64,000 bases of DNA. Origin: Spodoptera frugiperda. Lineage: Eukaryota > Arthropoda > Insecta > Lepidoptera > Noctuidae. Position 1 is the stretch's first letter, and the number at the start of each line of letters is the position of its first letter. The notes under the pieces were generated by a model, which searched no databases, was not told the DNA's origin, and worked only from the letters and a program-made list of their open reading frames with translations. Made by a program: the position numbers and the translations under genes. The stretch covers positions 7,192,001-7,256,000 of the forward strand of contig NC_064220.1 in assembly GCF_023101765.2 (NCBI RefSeq). The letters run 5' to 3'. Positions 21,701-33,500 of this stretch are shown piece by piece.

Positions 21701-23735
21701 GGAAATTAGTTGTATTATCACCTCCCGAGAGGAATACGTCGAATTCAAAGTCACCCTGTATATATACTCACTACATATCAAATATACATACTACTATATG
21801 TATATACATGCTCACTACATAATATACTACAATATATACACATAAGAAATTAACAATACTATTAAGTTTGTATCAAGTCTTAGCTTAAGTAAATGTAATC
21901 TAGGATAAGTTAGCCCTAGCTTGCAACGCCTGAAAAAGGCAGTTAAGATGTACGTAACATTTAAATTAAGACCTGTAATACCTACCTTAACGTGCAAATA
22001 AATATTTTGAGTTTGAGTTTTACAAGCAACGCCCCTAGCGGGAAGAAGTGATAATAATAATAAATTGAAGTGCAGTTAACAGTGGTGTTAGTGTTTGTGA
22101 GTTCTGTTCACCATGAACAAGACTAACACCACTGTTACTGCACTTCACTTTATTATTATTATCACTTATTCCCACTAGGGGCGTTGCTTGTATTCGCCGA
22201 ATGTCAAATCGACGTCGAACCTAATCAAATTGAGGTAACGAAACCATAGCGCGATCTATCTCGATCCCAACTCCATCTATCGAGCCCCCTGACAACTTTA
22301 AATAATAATATTATTTTTATTATATATTTTGATCACGCTAATGATCACGCTATGATTCCGTTACTGCTCCGAACACATAACATAGTTATTTTGAACAACA
22401 TTTTTTTTACGAAACCTCTTAATATGACGTGTTTGCCGATTTCCTTTGATGTCATTAGAAGCAGATTCCACTATACATTACTTATTCAATTAATTTTTCT
22501 TGCTATCAATAAGGTGAGATCAAGATTACAAGGTTAACATTTTAAATAAATTATTATCAAGGGTAAATAAATCTATAAATCTAATCTTTTTTTTTTTTGA
22601 GGGGGGAAAATCATCCAATGACTTTTCTCGCCTTGGGCGAGGCGAGAGGTCAAACTCTTACTGACTAAAAACCACCCCGTTCCTTCTCCTGCTTTTCGAG
22701 CCGGAGCCCCGGTAAACCCGCTAGGTAGTCCGCAGCTCCGGATCAGGCATCAGCCCTGCTGGGCCCCATCTGTGGTGGTCTGATGGCTCTTTGAGGCGCG
22801 CGCCGAACGCGACGCGCCGCACGCACGGGTCTGGTTCTGTTCGGGCGGTGAGCTACCCTTGCTCGCCGTCCGCAAGCCCGCACTTACGGTGGCCGGAGAT
22901 AGTCCCGCGATACACATAGCACATAGTCCAGCAGTGGACTTTGACAATTACTTATTTATTTATTTATTCCATTTCCATACAGATTACATTTTAATATACT
23001 AAGCCCCACAAAACCGTTGTGATGGTTTGACTGTGGGGTCGCTGAGTCTCTATGTTAATATGTTAAACATTTCTACAAATTAAAAGTGTCCAAGTAATAT
23101 AATTTTAATTTACGTTTAAATCTATTTATTTTTGTTTCACTCCTTATGTGATGAGTTTTTCTGGCTGAGTATTCATATATCTGCACTCTGATTGGTTGGT
23201 TTATTCCAGCCGGTCAATGAAAGTACTGAATGTGGTCTCATTTAAATTACTTTAAATTTAAAGCAAACTCATACTAAGGATATAATATGTAGCAGTACCA
23301 GTAAACCTTTACAAGAAACAATAATTCTTGTAGTGACATACTGATTGCAATGTTTTAGTACAAGGTAAAGTAAACTTTTATTGAACCATTAATTACAGCA
23401 CACAATTATGTCCATTATTACAAAGGCATAACACCCATTACTTAATTAATTACTCACTGTACATGTACATCAGGGAGTTACATGTGTCAGTGGTCCCTTA
23501 TCAATTTATTGTAGTTAGTAATGACTTATTTACTTAGTGAGCATGATCATCAATGTGGCAGAGAAATAAATCAATATCTCACCTTAACTTCTCCTCCGAG
23601 GTTAGCTCCTCGTAAGTCTACACAGAATAAAACATAAAGATTAATACACATTTTATGATTACATATATAAAATTCTTTTATTAGATTCCAATTTAGTTTT
23701 ACCTTATTAGGGTCGACGGGCCGGTGGAGATCCAT
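15795..23735 (-). CDS. RNF121: RING finger protein 121, complete coding region
   Basis: Multi-pass membrane E3 ubiquitin-ligase family member, known in ER/Golgi quality control and membrane-protein trafficking. Eight exons: 23735-23703, 23617-23583, 19083-18942, 18396-18242, 17765-17537, 17122-17020, 16419-16287 and 15915-15795. All joins are GT-AG and keep frame, giving 316 residues; the family is about 320. After MDLHRPVDPNK and a charged His-rich stretch come about five hydrophobic segments (roughly residues 43-62, 71-86, 91-108, 125-158 and 164-181). The RING runs from C215 to C264 (CAVC, then CGHVFHEFC, then CPYC). The stretch around CIRGWCIVGKKQTC is the family hallmark. A last hydrophobic segment (WLVAWQPLILFLAQGI) closes the protein. 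The first ATG at 23735 is used; an in-frame GTG upstream is not needed. Intron 2 (4.5 kb) is packed with transposons. Confidence 0.95.
16533..16650 (+). repeat. Family A repeat fragment
   Basis: Carries GAGCAGACGGATCAACTGG and CCAGAGGAGTTA, in RNF121 intron 6, next to a SINE. Confidence 0.55.
16700..16990 (+). mobile_element. tRNA-derived SINE, family E, full-length copy
   Basis: The 5' head contains a tRNA A-box-like block (TGGCCGAGTGGTTGC, about 16709-16723) and a B box (GGTTCGATTCCC, 16752-16763). These are internal RNA polymerase III promoters. The body continues through GTGCCCGGTATATGGCAATA to CTCTTTGGGGATTAAAGGCG. It is best read as a SINE and not as a tRNA gene, because the tRNA fold is not complete and the same body recurs at 19160, 59915 and 61893. 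Confidence 0.8.
17250..17345. repeat. Dispersed repeat fragment (family C)
   Basis: Contains GCAGCCACTGCTGACCAAAG followed by GCCTCTTC, a motif also seen near 690. It lies in RNF121 intron 5. Confidence 0.4.
17827..18195. repeat. Two opposed family A fragments
   Basis: 17827-17925 is a minus copy (GCGATTGCTTACCATC). 17953-18195 is a plus copy ending GAGCCGGACCATTCGTGCCG. They lie head to head in the intron between RNF121 exons 4 and 5. Confidence 0.5.
18524..18600 (-). repeat. Truncated LINE 3' end with conserved hairpin
   Basis: A run of T (the poly-A tail read in reverse) is followed by TTTACATTTGTTCTCCACGG and a hairpin at 18558-18576 (CACGGAC loop GTCTGTG). It is nearly identical to the 3' terminal 75 bp of the full R1 element at 47414-47488. 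It represents a severely 5'-truncated insertion. Confidence 0.7.
18700..18870 (+). mobile_element. tRNA-derived SINE, family D
   Basis: Contains GCGATGGTTGGGCAACTGTA, a degenerate B box (GTTTCGAATCCCGC), then CTTTGTGTGATCCACAAATT and a conserved tail region. Copies are at 26170, 27541, 46785, 57945 and 63055. It is inside RNF121 intron 3. Confidence 0.7.
19160..19385 (+). mobile_element. tRNA-derived SINE, family E, diverged
   Basis: B-box block GGGTTCGATTCCCAGG near 19217 and the 3' landmark CCCTACCCCTTAGGAG. The A-box region is decayed. Confidence 0.55.
19487..19555 (+). repeat. LINE family B 3' terminus
   Basis: CTCTCGCGAAGCCCAAGGCG then GGAGCAGTAATTGGATAATG and an A run. Same 3' end as 35361-35680. 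Confidence 0.5.
19556..20296. other. RNF121 intron 2, AT-rich part
   Basis: No repeat family recognised beyond AT-rich sequence; the ORFs are short and unsupported. Confidence 0.3.
20767..21758. mobile_element. Tc1/mariner-type fold-back element, short copy
   Basis: Ends CGGGGTGACTTTGAATTCGA and TCGAATTCAAAGTCACCCTG, flanked by TA on both sides (20765-20766, 21759-21760). It is the same family as 37172-39102 but internally rearranged. Contains scrambled pieces of a transposase C-terminus (SLVYADGI). Confidence 0.7.
22019..22192. mobile_element. Small palindromic MITE
   Basis: Arms of about 75 bp start TACAAGCAACGCCCCTAG and end CTAGGGGCGTTGCTTGTA, with GAAGTGCAGTTAACAGTGG inside and a roughly 20-bp loop. 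No coding capacity. Confidence 0.75.
22590..22955 (-). mobile_element. LINE family B 3' fragment, GC-rich
   Basis: Reads on minus from a GC-rich body (GCGGGCTTGCGGACGGCGAG) through CCGGAGCTGCGGACTACC to a tail ending near GATGATTTTCCCCCC. Plus-strand counterpart at 35361-35680. GC content is far above the flanks. It is a 5'-truncated non-LTR copy; the ORFs on it are not functional. Confidence 0.6.
23160..23280. mobile_element. Family G palindromic MITE, partial
   Basis: CTGATTGGTTGGTTTATTCC followed by GTAAAGC-like arm and ACTCATACTAAGGATA. One arm is decayed. Confidence 0.45.
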
Positions 23736-24744
23736 GACTATTCTTCGAGAAAACACTGTCGAAATATTAGTAACCTCAGTAGTAAATAATCACATGTAAA
23801 TTAATTTAATTATAATATTAAATTACTATGTATAGCTCGTGCAACGAAACCGATGCCGGACTCGATCAGCTTGCCAGACAGCAGGTACGGTGTTCCAATG
23901 TTGGTGTATAAGTTAGTTTATTTAATCATTATTTTATGCTATCCCTCTTTTACCTCAGTGAAAGTTATAGTTTTATCTTTTTTTTATAATCATGCTTTTT
24001 TATAACATAGCGTGATAAGACTGAACTGGACTAGGTAATAATTTAGGTCATGTGTCACTCTGACAGCTACGCAAATGTCATCAGTTATCACAGATCACAA
24101 ATCGGACCGCTGAGTTCGAATTCGAATTGCCCAGTGACAGTGACAGTGTTATATTTGATTATAATCCATATATTTATTTAAAACACTCTAAAATTATATT
24201 TTTAAACATTACTTATAAAAATAAAAAACAAAATAACATTTAAAAATATAAAAATAGGAGCCAACCAGTAGCGGGAGCATGGTCCAAGCTACCGGTGGTT
24301 AGGGCTCCAAAGACAGAAACCTCCTCACAATACGTGCCGTTTCGAGGAGTACTGCCTTCTGCATCAGGCCCTTGATCCATCCGCCCAACCCCAGCCTTCT
24401 AAGGTGGTTGTCGAGGCTGTTGGGTATTATTGATTATAATCTTCTTTGTTTGATTGTAATACAACTTGGTCGTATTATAACTTACTTCACTTATGTAAAT
24501 CAAAAGTTATTTTTGTATTTAAATTAAAAATAATATTTCAAATACGTAAAAGACTAGAATTCCCACTCACACCTACTATGAAAAACAATATTTTTGACGT
24601 TGACAGTGTCATCACTTGAAAAACGTAATGACGTTACTTTGTTATTATTTTCGTTAGGGGTTGAATTTCAGGCATGAATTTATTATTGAATTTAAATAAT
24701 CCGAAGCGTTTCAATGGTGTTTTCTAAGGTTTGCACACAGTGCA
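23736..24744. promoter_or_regulatory. Shared upstream region of RNF121 and the divergent plus-strand gene
   Basis: The RNF121 start codon (23735, minus) and the proposed start of the plus-strand gene (24745) face away from each other across about 1 kb. The core of both promoters and both 5' UTRs must lie here. It also contains a GC-richer fragment at about 24246-24430 that resembles, on minus, the end of a LINE ORF (GLGGWIKGLMQKAVLLETAR). I cannot assign TATA or initiator elements reliably. Confidence 0.45.
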
Positions 24745-27535
24745 ATGCCGAATAAAGGTAATTATTACTTTCACTGCCATTTCAAATTTAAATTACGTAA
24801 AATAATTTCCTCAGAGCTATCTATAAATCTTTTGGAGTTGGCTGTAGTTACTGCTATGATTATTTTAAAATAATATTAATTTTTGTTGCTCCTACTTTAC
24901 TAATATCAGATTATTAAACCACCCAGCATACCAAGATTAATTATACTTACAAACATGAAGCCGAACGCCATTACTCTTGATACTTTAGTAATAAGCGATT
25001 AAAAAATAAACTATGAAAAGATTGTTTTAGGTACGCCACTTCAATTTCGCAAGTATTATCAACCTAATTTATAACTCCTATTGGTATCAAAACGAATGAT
25101 GTACATATTATTATGTGTTATTCTTAAAACTGTAAGGTTGTTTATTCATATAAATAAAGAAATAAATCTTAATATTTAACTTAGGTCAATTTACTTAGTA
25201 TAGTATACTAGGTACCTTTTAGTGTCAGTTTTCAGTGTCTTATTGGTCAATTTATTCAGGTACTTTAGGTACATATGGTACATAGATAAAACATAAACAC
25301 ACAATTATCCATGAACCTGTCTATCTGTGAAGGTTTGTTTTCCAAAATGTATGTTTGTATGGAAAAGGACAAACAACTTCATCTTTCCTGTTTTAAATGC
25401 ACATTATAGGCACAATGAATTAAGGACCATTTAATAATAATTAGGTATATAAGGTGTTCTAAAAGTATCTGCCACAAAGTTAATGGTAGGTAGTGTTGTG
25501 TTTGAAGATTACAATAGTGAATATAAGTTATTGATTATGAGTTATCTTTTCACACAAAAACAATCTATGTGTGCATTTGTTATGAAAGAGCTATCTCTGT
25601 CACTGTCTCTGTCACTTTCACTAAAAACAATTGCTATCAATATATTTTTTTTTAAATGATGCATCATGCAATTTGGGAAATCACTTTATGCAGAGTAGAG
25701 TCAATGTTTATTTAACTTCTTTATGTTTTCAAATTGAATTAACTGGTCCAGGGTACAAAATTTCTTCACTATTGTAATCTTCTAACACAACACTACCTCC
25801 CATTAAAGCCGTGACAGATACTTTTAGAACAACTTATATAATTTGTATATTAACCTGTCATATACTGGAAAACTGATCAGTGCAAGACAATGTGTTTTCT
25901 ATTGTATCTCATATATCCGCAGACGAAAGGTTAATGAACATGTATTTGTTTGTTTATAAACATACCTACTACACAGGAGAATGTCCTAGTGTGTGGTAAA
26001 GTTGTTAAAAAAACGTCAAGAAAAATATATTAATTTCAGGTATAGAACTGAATCGCAGTAGTCATCAAATGGACAATAAGGTGGTAACTCCAGTGTCGCA
26101 ACATGGGATTGCTGGCAAGGTGCTTCCTGGTGCTACGAAGGTGCCTGTTGTAAAGGTAAGTTATTTTTTCTGCTGCAAGTTTGGTGCGGTAGTTGGGCAA
26201 CTGGCTGCCGTGCAACATGTAGCGGATTTGATTCCCACACGGAGTAAATCTTTGTGTGATCCACAAAATAAATTGTTGTTTCGGATCTGGGTGTATGTGA
26301 ACTTATATGTTTGTAAACACATGACACAGGAGAAAATCCTAGTGTAGGGCAAATTTTTGATCACTTTGTCGGATTACATTTATCTTTGAACATTCCATAT
26401 AACTACAGTATTCTACAGATGTACTATGAATTACCAAGATTAAGTTATTGTTGAAACTGTTATGTTGTTGTTGGTATAGCTATATTTACATCAATCATAT
26501 TGTTATGTAGCTCATCACCAATTAAAGAGTTACGAAAATACAACTGGACAATAATATGGATCTGTAACCTTAGCACGAGTTGGCTTTACGTTGAACGAAA
26601 ACGTAACGAGAGTGTGTTCGGCGCTCTGATTGGCCGACTCGAATAAACCAACCAATCAGAACGCCGAACGCGCTCTCGTTTCGATTACTTTAAACGTAAA
26701 GCCAACTCGTACTAAGGGTACTTACTGTACCTGTCTCTCGTATCTCTTGTCTCTGTCTTATCTTTCGGTTTACTAATCCCATGCAAATCTAAGGTATAAA
26801 GTAAATAATAGACTAACATCATACTGCATTATATTTATTGTACAATTTGTCTATAAACTTGACAAGTGGTTTGTTCAGTAGCTTGCCTACATCCTTAGCA
26901 AATACGAAGTCGAAATGGTTGAATTTGGGCCAGGAGCAAGCCGGCCTCACCTCTTCCAGCACACCAATAGATTTGAGCTCCTCTGCCAACTTCATTATTT
27001 GCTGGAAATAGAAAGAATATTTTGTTACAAGATAAAAAAAACAAAGTTTCTCTCTCTGTCTGCTTCTATAGATTTTCAGAAATCACGCTCTAATGGGCAG
27101 ACTTTTTTAAATGCGCTTCCATTAGCATGCTATCGACATCTCTTCCCTTAATCTGCCGAAACTGATAGGAATTAGTTAGATTTTTTTTAATCCCCCTGTC
27201 TGATCAAGTCAGGAAATTGGTGGATATATTCAACATGACACTAAGTCTACCCTATTTATTAATGTGCCGCGCTCGAGTAACTGCTGAAATCCCTTCATGG
27301 GCTCTCCTACTATTATAAGATTGCCTATAGATCGCTAACTACCTATAAAATAATGATAATAAAATGACAGTACTTACAGATTTCTCAGTGAGCTGATCAT
27401 TCTCTCCATACACTAAGGTGACAGGAACTCTAACGTTAGTCAAGTTGTACGGCTTCACTGGACCATTCACACCACCACTGAACGTTGTGAACACTCCTAA
27501 AACATAGATACATTGTCCTTTTTATCAAGTTACGT

Positions 27536-27580
<45 letters not shown>

Positions 27581-30500
27581 GTTGCCCCACATTAGGATTT
27601 TCTCCTGTGTCGTGGGTGCGTTTACAAACATACAATTTCACATGCACATGACACCCAGACCCGAAACAACAATTTGTGGATCACACAAAGAGTTTGCCCA
27701 GCCACCGCACCAACCGTGCAGTCGAACTTATTTGATAGTTATGTATTTTTTTTCCAAAATATCGGGATTTGAAAAAGCTGCTAAACTAATGATATCCGGT
27801 AGATGCGCACCTGTTAGGGCTCCGGAGCAGGTCTATTAGAGGACCCCATACAGGTGTTGAGTATGGCCACCGAGTTGGTTTTAGTGTGGTAAAAATCCCA
27901 CACTCCCTAGTCGTTTATCCCCAAAAAGCTAAAATTAAAAAAAGATGCGTACCTGTTAATGCAATTTTTCCATAATGCTCCAACGAACGGAACGGTGACA
28001 TTTGAATCCTGTGCAGGTAGATAGGAAACATATCCTGAAAAAAATAAAAAAAACTAATATTTCTTATCTTTTGTGGAGTTTTCAAATAAAGTCTGTTTAC
28101 GTCTCAAGTTGAAAGTCCTGAGGACTCGTCCTTGCAGTCATGTAAAAAGAGAAAAAAAAAAATTTTGCTTCATACCAAGTCATGTTGCTCCCGGTCTTCA
28201 CCGATTATAGAAAATATGAAGTAGGCACATAGGTCAATTTCGGGCTGATTCAGAGTACACAGGTTCTTCACCGCCCCGTGTATCAGCGCCGGGTGGATAC
28301 CCCAGACCCCTCGCTCTCGCATTATGTTCTGTAAATAGATATCACATCAATTTGATCCTTACATACAAGTGCTACAAAATGATCTGATTCTTTATTTCTT
28401 CCTTTGTTTTGTTTCAATGTACCAAAATTATTTTGAACAGTTAACCTAATTATTATGTTATCGGTTTACTCACGTAACTGATTGCGACACTGTAGCAGTT
28501 CCCGCGTCGTTTTTGCGGAATGCTGTTCATGAATATGAGCCTCTAGCATGGTTTGAAACTCGACAGTTCTTCTTCAAACAGTTACGTGAGTAAGCCGAAA
28601 ACGTAACAATTAATTTAGTATGTCTCACGAAAATATAAAGTATGTCTCACTTAAAATAAAACGGTATCTAAGTATGTAGTGCGTTATTTTATAATTATAA
28701 ACGTAATCGTAACGGTACCAAAGAATTTTAATTAATTACTTTATTACATGACATTTCGCGACAAACTCACCGTTACATTCAAAGTCACAAGCGCTAATTT
28801 TGCTATCGGTTTAACATTTTCCAAATAGACCGCGGCTCCCATCGCCACGCAGAAGGATATTTTGTCATTGTACTCCGGTTTCATGGACATCATGGTGAAG
28901 AAGCTGGTGCTCCCCATGGAGTGGCCCAGGTATATGATCTTCTCCATCCCCGTCACGTTCAGGACGTGGTCAATCATTGCCGGCACGTCATATTTGCCGT
29001 GTTCGTGGAAACTGTTTAACAAATTCATAATGTCGTTTTCTTACTTCTCGTTTTAGGTTCAGAAACCTTATCATTAAACAGTAGGGATGGGCTGTTACCT
29101 GAATTCCCAGAATTTCTGTTCATTCTTTGTGAGGTTCACGTGGCTGCTGTAGTCGGTACCCCGTAAATTGGCCAACCACACGTCGTACCCAGCGTCAGCT
29201 AAAACGTAAGCTGGAAAAAGTATAATGGCATCTGGTTATTTCCTGTTTTCTATTGGAATTACATAATTCATTCTACATTATTGCATCAAATCAAAGCGTA
29301 TTAAAACCCGTACAAAGGCTTTTCTCGGGTCCCATCAGCACGAAGTCTCCGCTGCTGCCAGAGAGGCCGTGTACGATCATGATGACCTTCTTCCCTTTAG
29401 CGATGGGCTCATCAATCCGTCTAACGACCCGTCTTCCAGCCGGTATCCTGTGCATCTGTAGAATATAGCCATCGCGGGTGGTCACACGGTGCTTCTCTAC
29501 TGGATAGCCTGCTGCTTTGATTAGGTTTGGCTGTGGACAAAAGTAAAGATGAATAATCTGGAAGTGGGTTTTCAAAATATAGTAAAATTAGAACATGATA
29601 ATAATTAAGCTCTCTCCAAAAATATATACAACCCTGGGATATGAACATTGTCCAGTAATTCTGATACCCACAAAGATATTGGTAGGAATAAAAAATTCTT
29701 TTAAAAGTGTTGAGAGTAAAACTTGTATGAGTGATTAGATTCTATCATACCGCGTGGGCCTAAAGTGCACTGTGATACATTGTCATAAAGGTTCTTTTTC
29801 AAACATCACTTACATCCGAAACTAGATTATTATTTCTTTAGATAATAATATTTGCGATTTGATCGCTTCCCTCACTAATTATAAACCTGCTTTTGTGCAG
29901 ACAATGTGTTCCCTTGAATACAATTATCGCAATTGATACGACAATTTATTTTCCTCGATAAATCGATCTTCATTATATTTTATAGTTAGTTGCACGTGAT
30001 TGTACGGGATTATCTCTTCCTCTATCTATTTGTTTTCATAGTGATTGTTTTTTTTTATAGTTTTCGATCCTAATTGTGTGCTCGCGTAGTTACACTTTTA
30101 TTGTTGAACTTTGTACCTAATCTGCCTGGCTATTAACACTACAGTCTCTTTATCTGTCTTGGTTTAATTTCAATAAAAGTTACTTTGTAACTATTATGTC
30201 AGTAATTAAAATTAAAAAAAGATTTGTCACGTGTCAAACGGATTACGCTCTGGCTTTTAGCCTCAAGCAAAGAATTATCGTTGTTAATGGCTTAAGGTGC
30301 TCCCACACAGCAGTTATATAACGTTATACAACAATGTGTAACAATATAACTTTGGCAATAGCGTGTAACATACTCTACAATTACTGTTATAATTTGTTTA
30401 AACACAAATGTTAAATCAGTCTCTAGTCTATCTAGTCTCTCTCTCTATACGTAGCACCTTTACACTTTGAAAATATTCTCGTTATTTATCAATTAATCAT

Positions 30501-33500
30501 GAGCTCTGTCCACGTTGTAACATATCGCTTAATTTTATTAGTAGTTATATGACGAAGTGCATATTTATGGATAAATTTATGAGTCACTAAGTGTCAATAA
30601 GTATAATTGATGATCCTAATTCAAAGAACTTTGTTAATGGTCAATATCATACATTTTATCTTTATTTGTTCGATTGATGCCTTTACTGGCAGAGATGCCC
30701 TCTTCGCTTAGTCTGCAGTACCCTTAGTATGAGTTTACCTTACGTTTAAAGTAATCGAAACGAGAGCGCATTCGCTTTGATTGGCCGGCTCAAATAAACC
30801 AACCAATCAGGTTGTTTATACGTAACGCAAACTCGTAAACATAAAGTCCAAATGAATGCATGGTTTTGCCCCCTAAATACCATTTTAGACCTCCAACATT
30901 ATCTAGGTTGAACTCATTGTATGAGTTGCTAGCTGTCTTCTTGTAAATGACAAGGATTGGAAGTTGTTGCTACAAAATCAATTGCTGTTCGTTAGTCTCG
31001 CGAACGGCTGGACCGATTTGGCAAATTTTGGTCTTGAATTATTTGTGGAAGTCCAGGGAAGATTTAAAAGGTGAGAAAAAAAATTTGAGGCGGTACGAAT
31101 TTTCCCGGGTCAGCTAGTAACTAATATTGATTAAAGTGGTGATGTATGATGAAGTAGTCACATTACAACTTAACTTAATATGTTGTTATTAAACAGGTTT
31201 CAATTTTACACTGACTCCTCAATGCTAGATTCTGGCAGGTATCTGAATACCGGTCTAGATACGATTCTAGGCTAAGACAAGTTAGCAGATCGAGTTTGCT
31301 TGTATTTTACCAAAAAAATGTTAACACGTGTACTGTCATGTCAACGGTGATCGGCACGAGGTCAATTGAAATCGTATCTGCTATGTATACTTAGTTTTTG
31401 CCTAATTTGATCATTATTGTTTTTGAGTGTTTTTATTTATTTTTAATTTTTTGAGGGGTGTATATCATTCAGTGATTTCTTCTGCCTTGGGCGAGGCGAG
31501 AAGGAGAGTCAGAGAGACTATTACTAACTAAAAACCATCCCGTTCCTACTCCTGCATTTCGAGCCGGAGCTCCGCTAGGCACTCCGCAGCTCCGGTTTTG
31601 AACGTAATGATTTGATTTTGTTCAGAATTCTAAGTTTTTTTGTTTTCATATTTTGAGATATAGTGCGTCAGTCACCAGTGACCCTTCTAAATGTATCCAT
31701 AACGAACAATTTTGCCAATAGTACAAAATTTCCATTTAAAGAATGATAGAGAATTTTGATGTATTTTGTATGGAGCCTAGTGATTTTATGTTGTAGTATT
31801 TTCTTTATGGGTTGACCAAATCTTGCTTCTAACTGAAGAACACTATTTACATCTGCTTTCCCTTTCTTAAGAACCTGTTATATGTGCCCGAAGCCATGGA
31901 CTTTATCACCTAGAACCAGACCATTACTGTCTGAATCTGGCAGGCCTCGACATCACTAGAACTATTTGATGAAGTTGTCCTTACAGTTTTAAGTGCAAAT
32001 TCATTCAAATGTACCAATTGGCCTGTACGAGTATCCGATCGGCATATTATAGTCGTTGTTAACCTTCAAATGTATTAAATAACCTACAATTATCGTAGCT
32101 TTTTAAACTGTTTTATTTAGCTTGCCTGTTTGTTTGTTTGGGTCTACAGTAATCGGAATTTTACCCCTTCTTGACGGCAGATCGGCCTGCTGACGATGAT
32201 TTAATGAAGGTCAACGAACAACACACTTTATGTGATTTTGCCCATTTTAAACGCGGATTTGACAAAACGTGGTTTTAACACTTCCCAATGACATTTGAAA
32301 CAGGATTGAAGATATTTATTAAGTAGTTTTTTTATGGTATAAGTCGGTAAACGAGTAAGCAATCGCCGCCGCCCATGGACACCCGAAACACCAGAATCGT
32401 TACAATTGCGTTGCCGGACTTTTGGGGGTTAGGAATTTAAAGGTTGTTGGAAAATCGGAGATTGGTAAAGTTAGGAAGGATAATTCGGACTCCGGTAAAC
32501 TCACTCTCACAACGAAACGCAACTCAAGCGTCGATTCACGTCGTTTTCTGTGAGGCCGTGGTATCACTCTGGCCGAGCCGGCCCATTCGTTCTGAAGCAT
32601 GGCTCTCCCACACATAAAGTAGTAGTACCGCAACTATAAAATGATATCATAATTGTATGTTTTTTTGTCACTTCTGTAGTAGCATAAATAACAGGTGCAA
32701 ATTAACAAAATAATACAAATAATTAACACATTTAAATAATGCTGTGTTTAAGTGAATAATGAATAAAATTAACACTTTATTTTTGCTTACCTTGAAACAT
32801 GTGCTATGTATACATACGACTATATTTTGCCTTATAACATGGCTCATTATCTATAATTCTAACTTAATGTCTACAAATGGTTTCGTGATACATTAATTGT
32901 AAAGAGGCAAACGATGAAGGAAGGATAATCCGAAAGGCGTGTTGGAAGACATTTGAATTGATTGACATTACAAATACAGTATGGAGATCGTTCACATGAT
33001 TTAAATCAAACCACAAGTGGTACTCGTACACACCAGCACAATACAACTAAATTTAAAAATTTAAATTTCCAAACAAAATAAATAATGAAATTAATCAAGG
33101 TTTAATTCTATGTGAACAGCTCCATGTTTCTTGACCACAGAAGTGCTGTAATGTTGTAGATTGTCTAGGAAAATTACGGTAATGCGACGCGGTTGTTATA
33201 ATGCCATATTTGAAAAGTGTTCAAATTCGTTCTATGAAAATAATGCACTTTTTGCCTTACCTACCTTATCTATATTGTCAGCAATGATGATAACAAATGT
33301 GTGGTTTAAATTAAAACATGAGACGTTTCTCCATACACTATAATAAGAACAAAGCCTCGTAAGCGCCTTAATCATGGGGATAAACGCGCATGAGACAGTT
33401 AAACTTGGGGGTCCATTCATCTGTATTTATAACATCAACTCGCATCATGTAAATAAATAAATAAATAAATAAATCATTGTCCTGAATTAATTTCAACAAA

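Larger units (their letters stand above)
20297..22587. repeat. Direct 210-bp repeats flanking a 1.85-kb inverted-repeat element
   Basis: 20297-20507 and 22376-22587 are direct repeats, nearly identical from AACCTCTTAATATGACGTG (first copy GAAACCTCTTAATATGACG) to AAATCTATAAATCTAATCT. Between them lies an element (20530-22374) with imperfect inverted repeats of about 170 bp. Its ends are TGTTCGGAGTAGTAACGGAA and TTCCGTTACTGCTCCGAACA. Nested inside are a Tc1/mariner-type fold-back (20767-21758) and a small palindrome (22019-22192). Confidence 0.7.
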
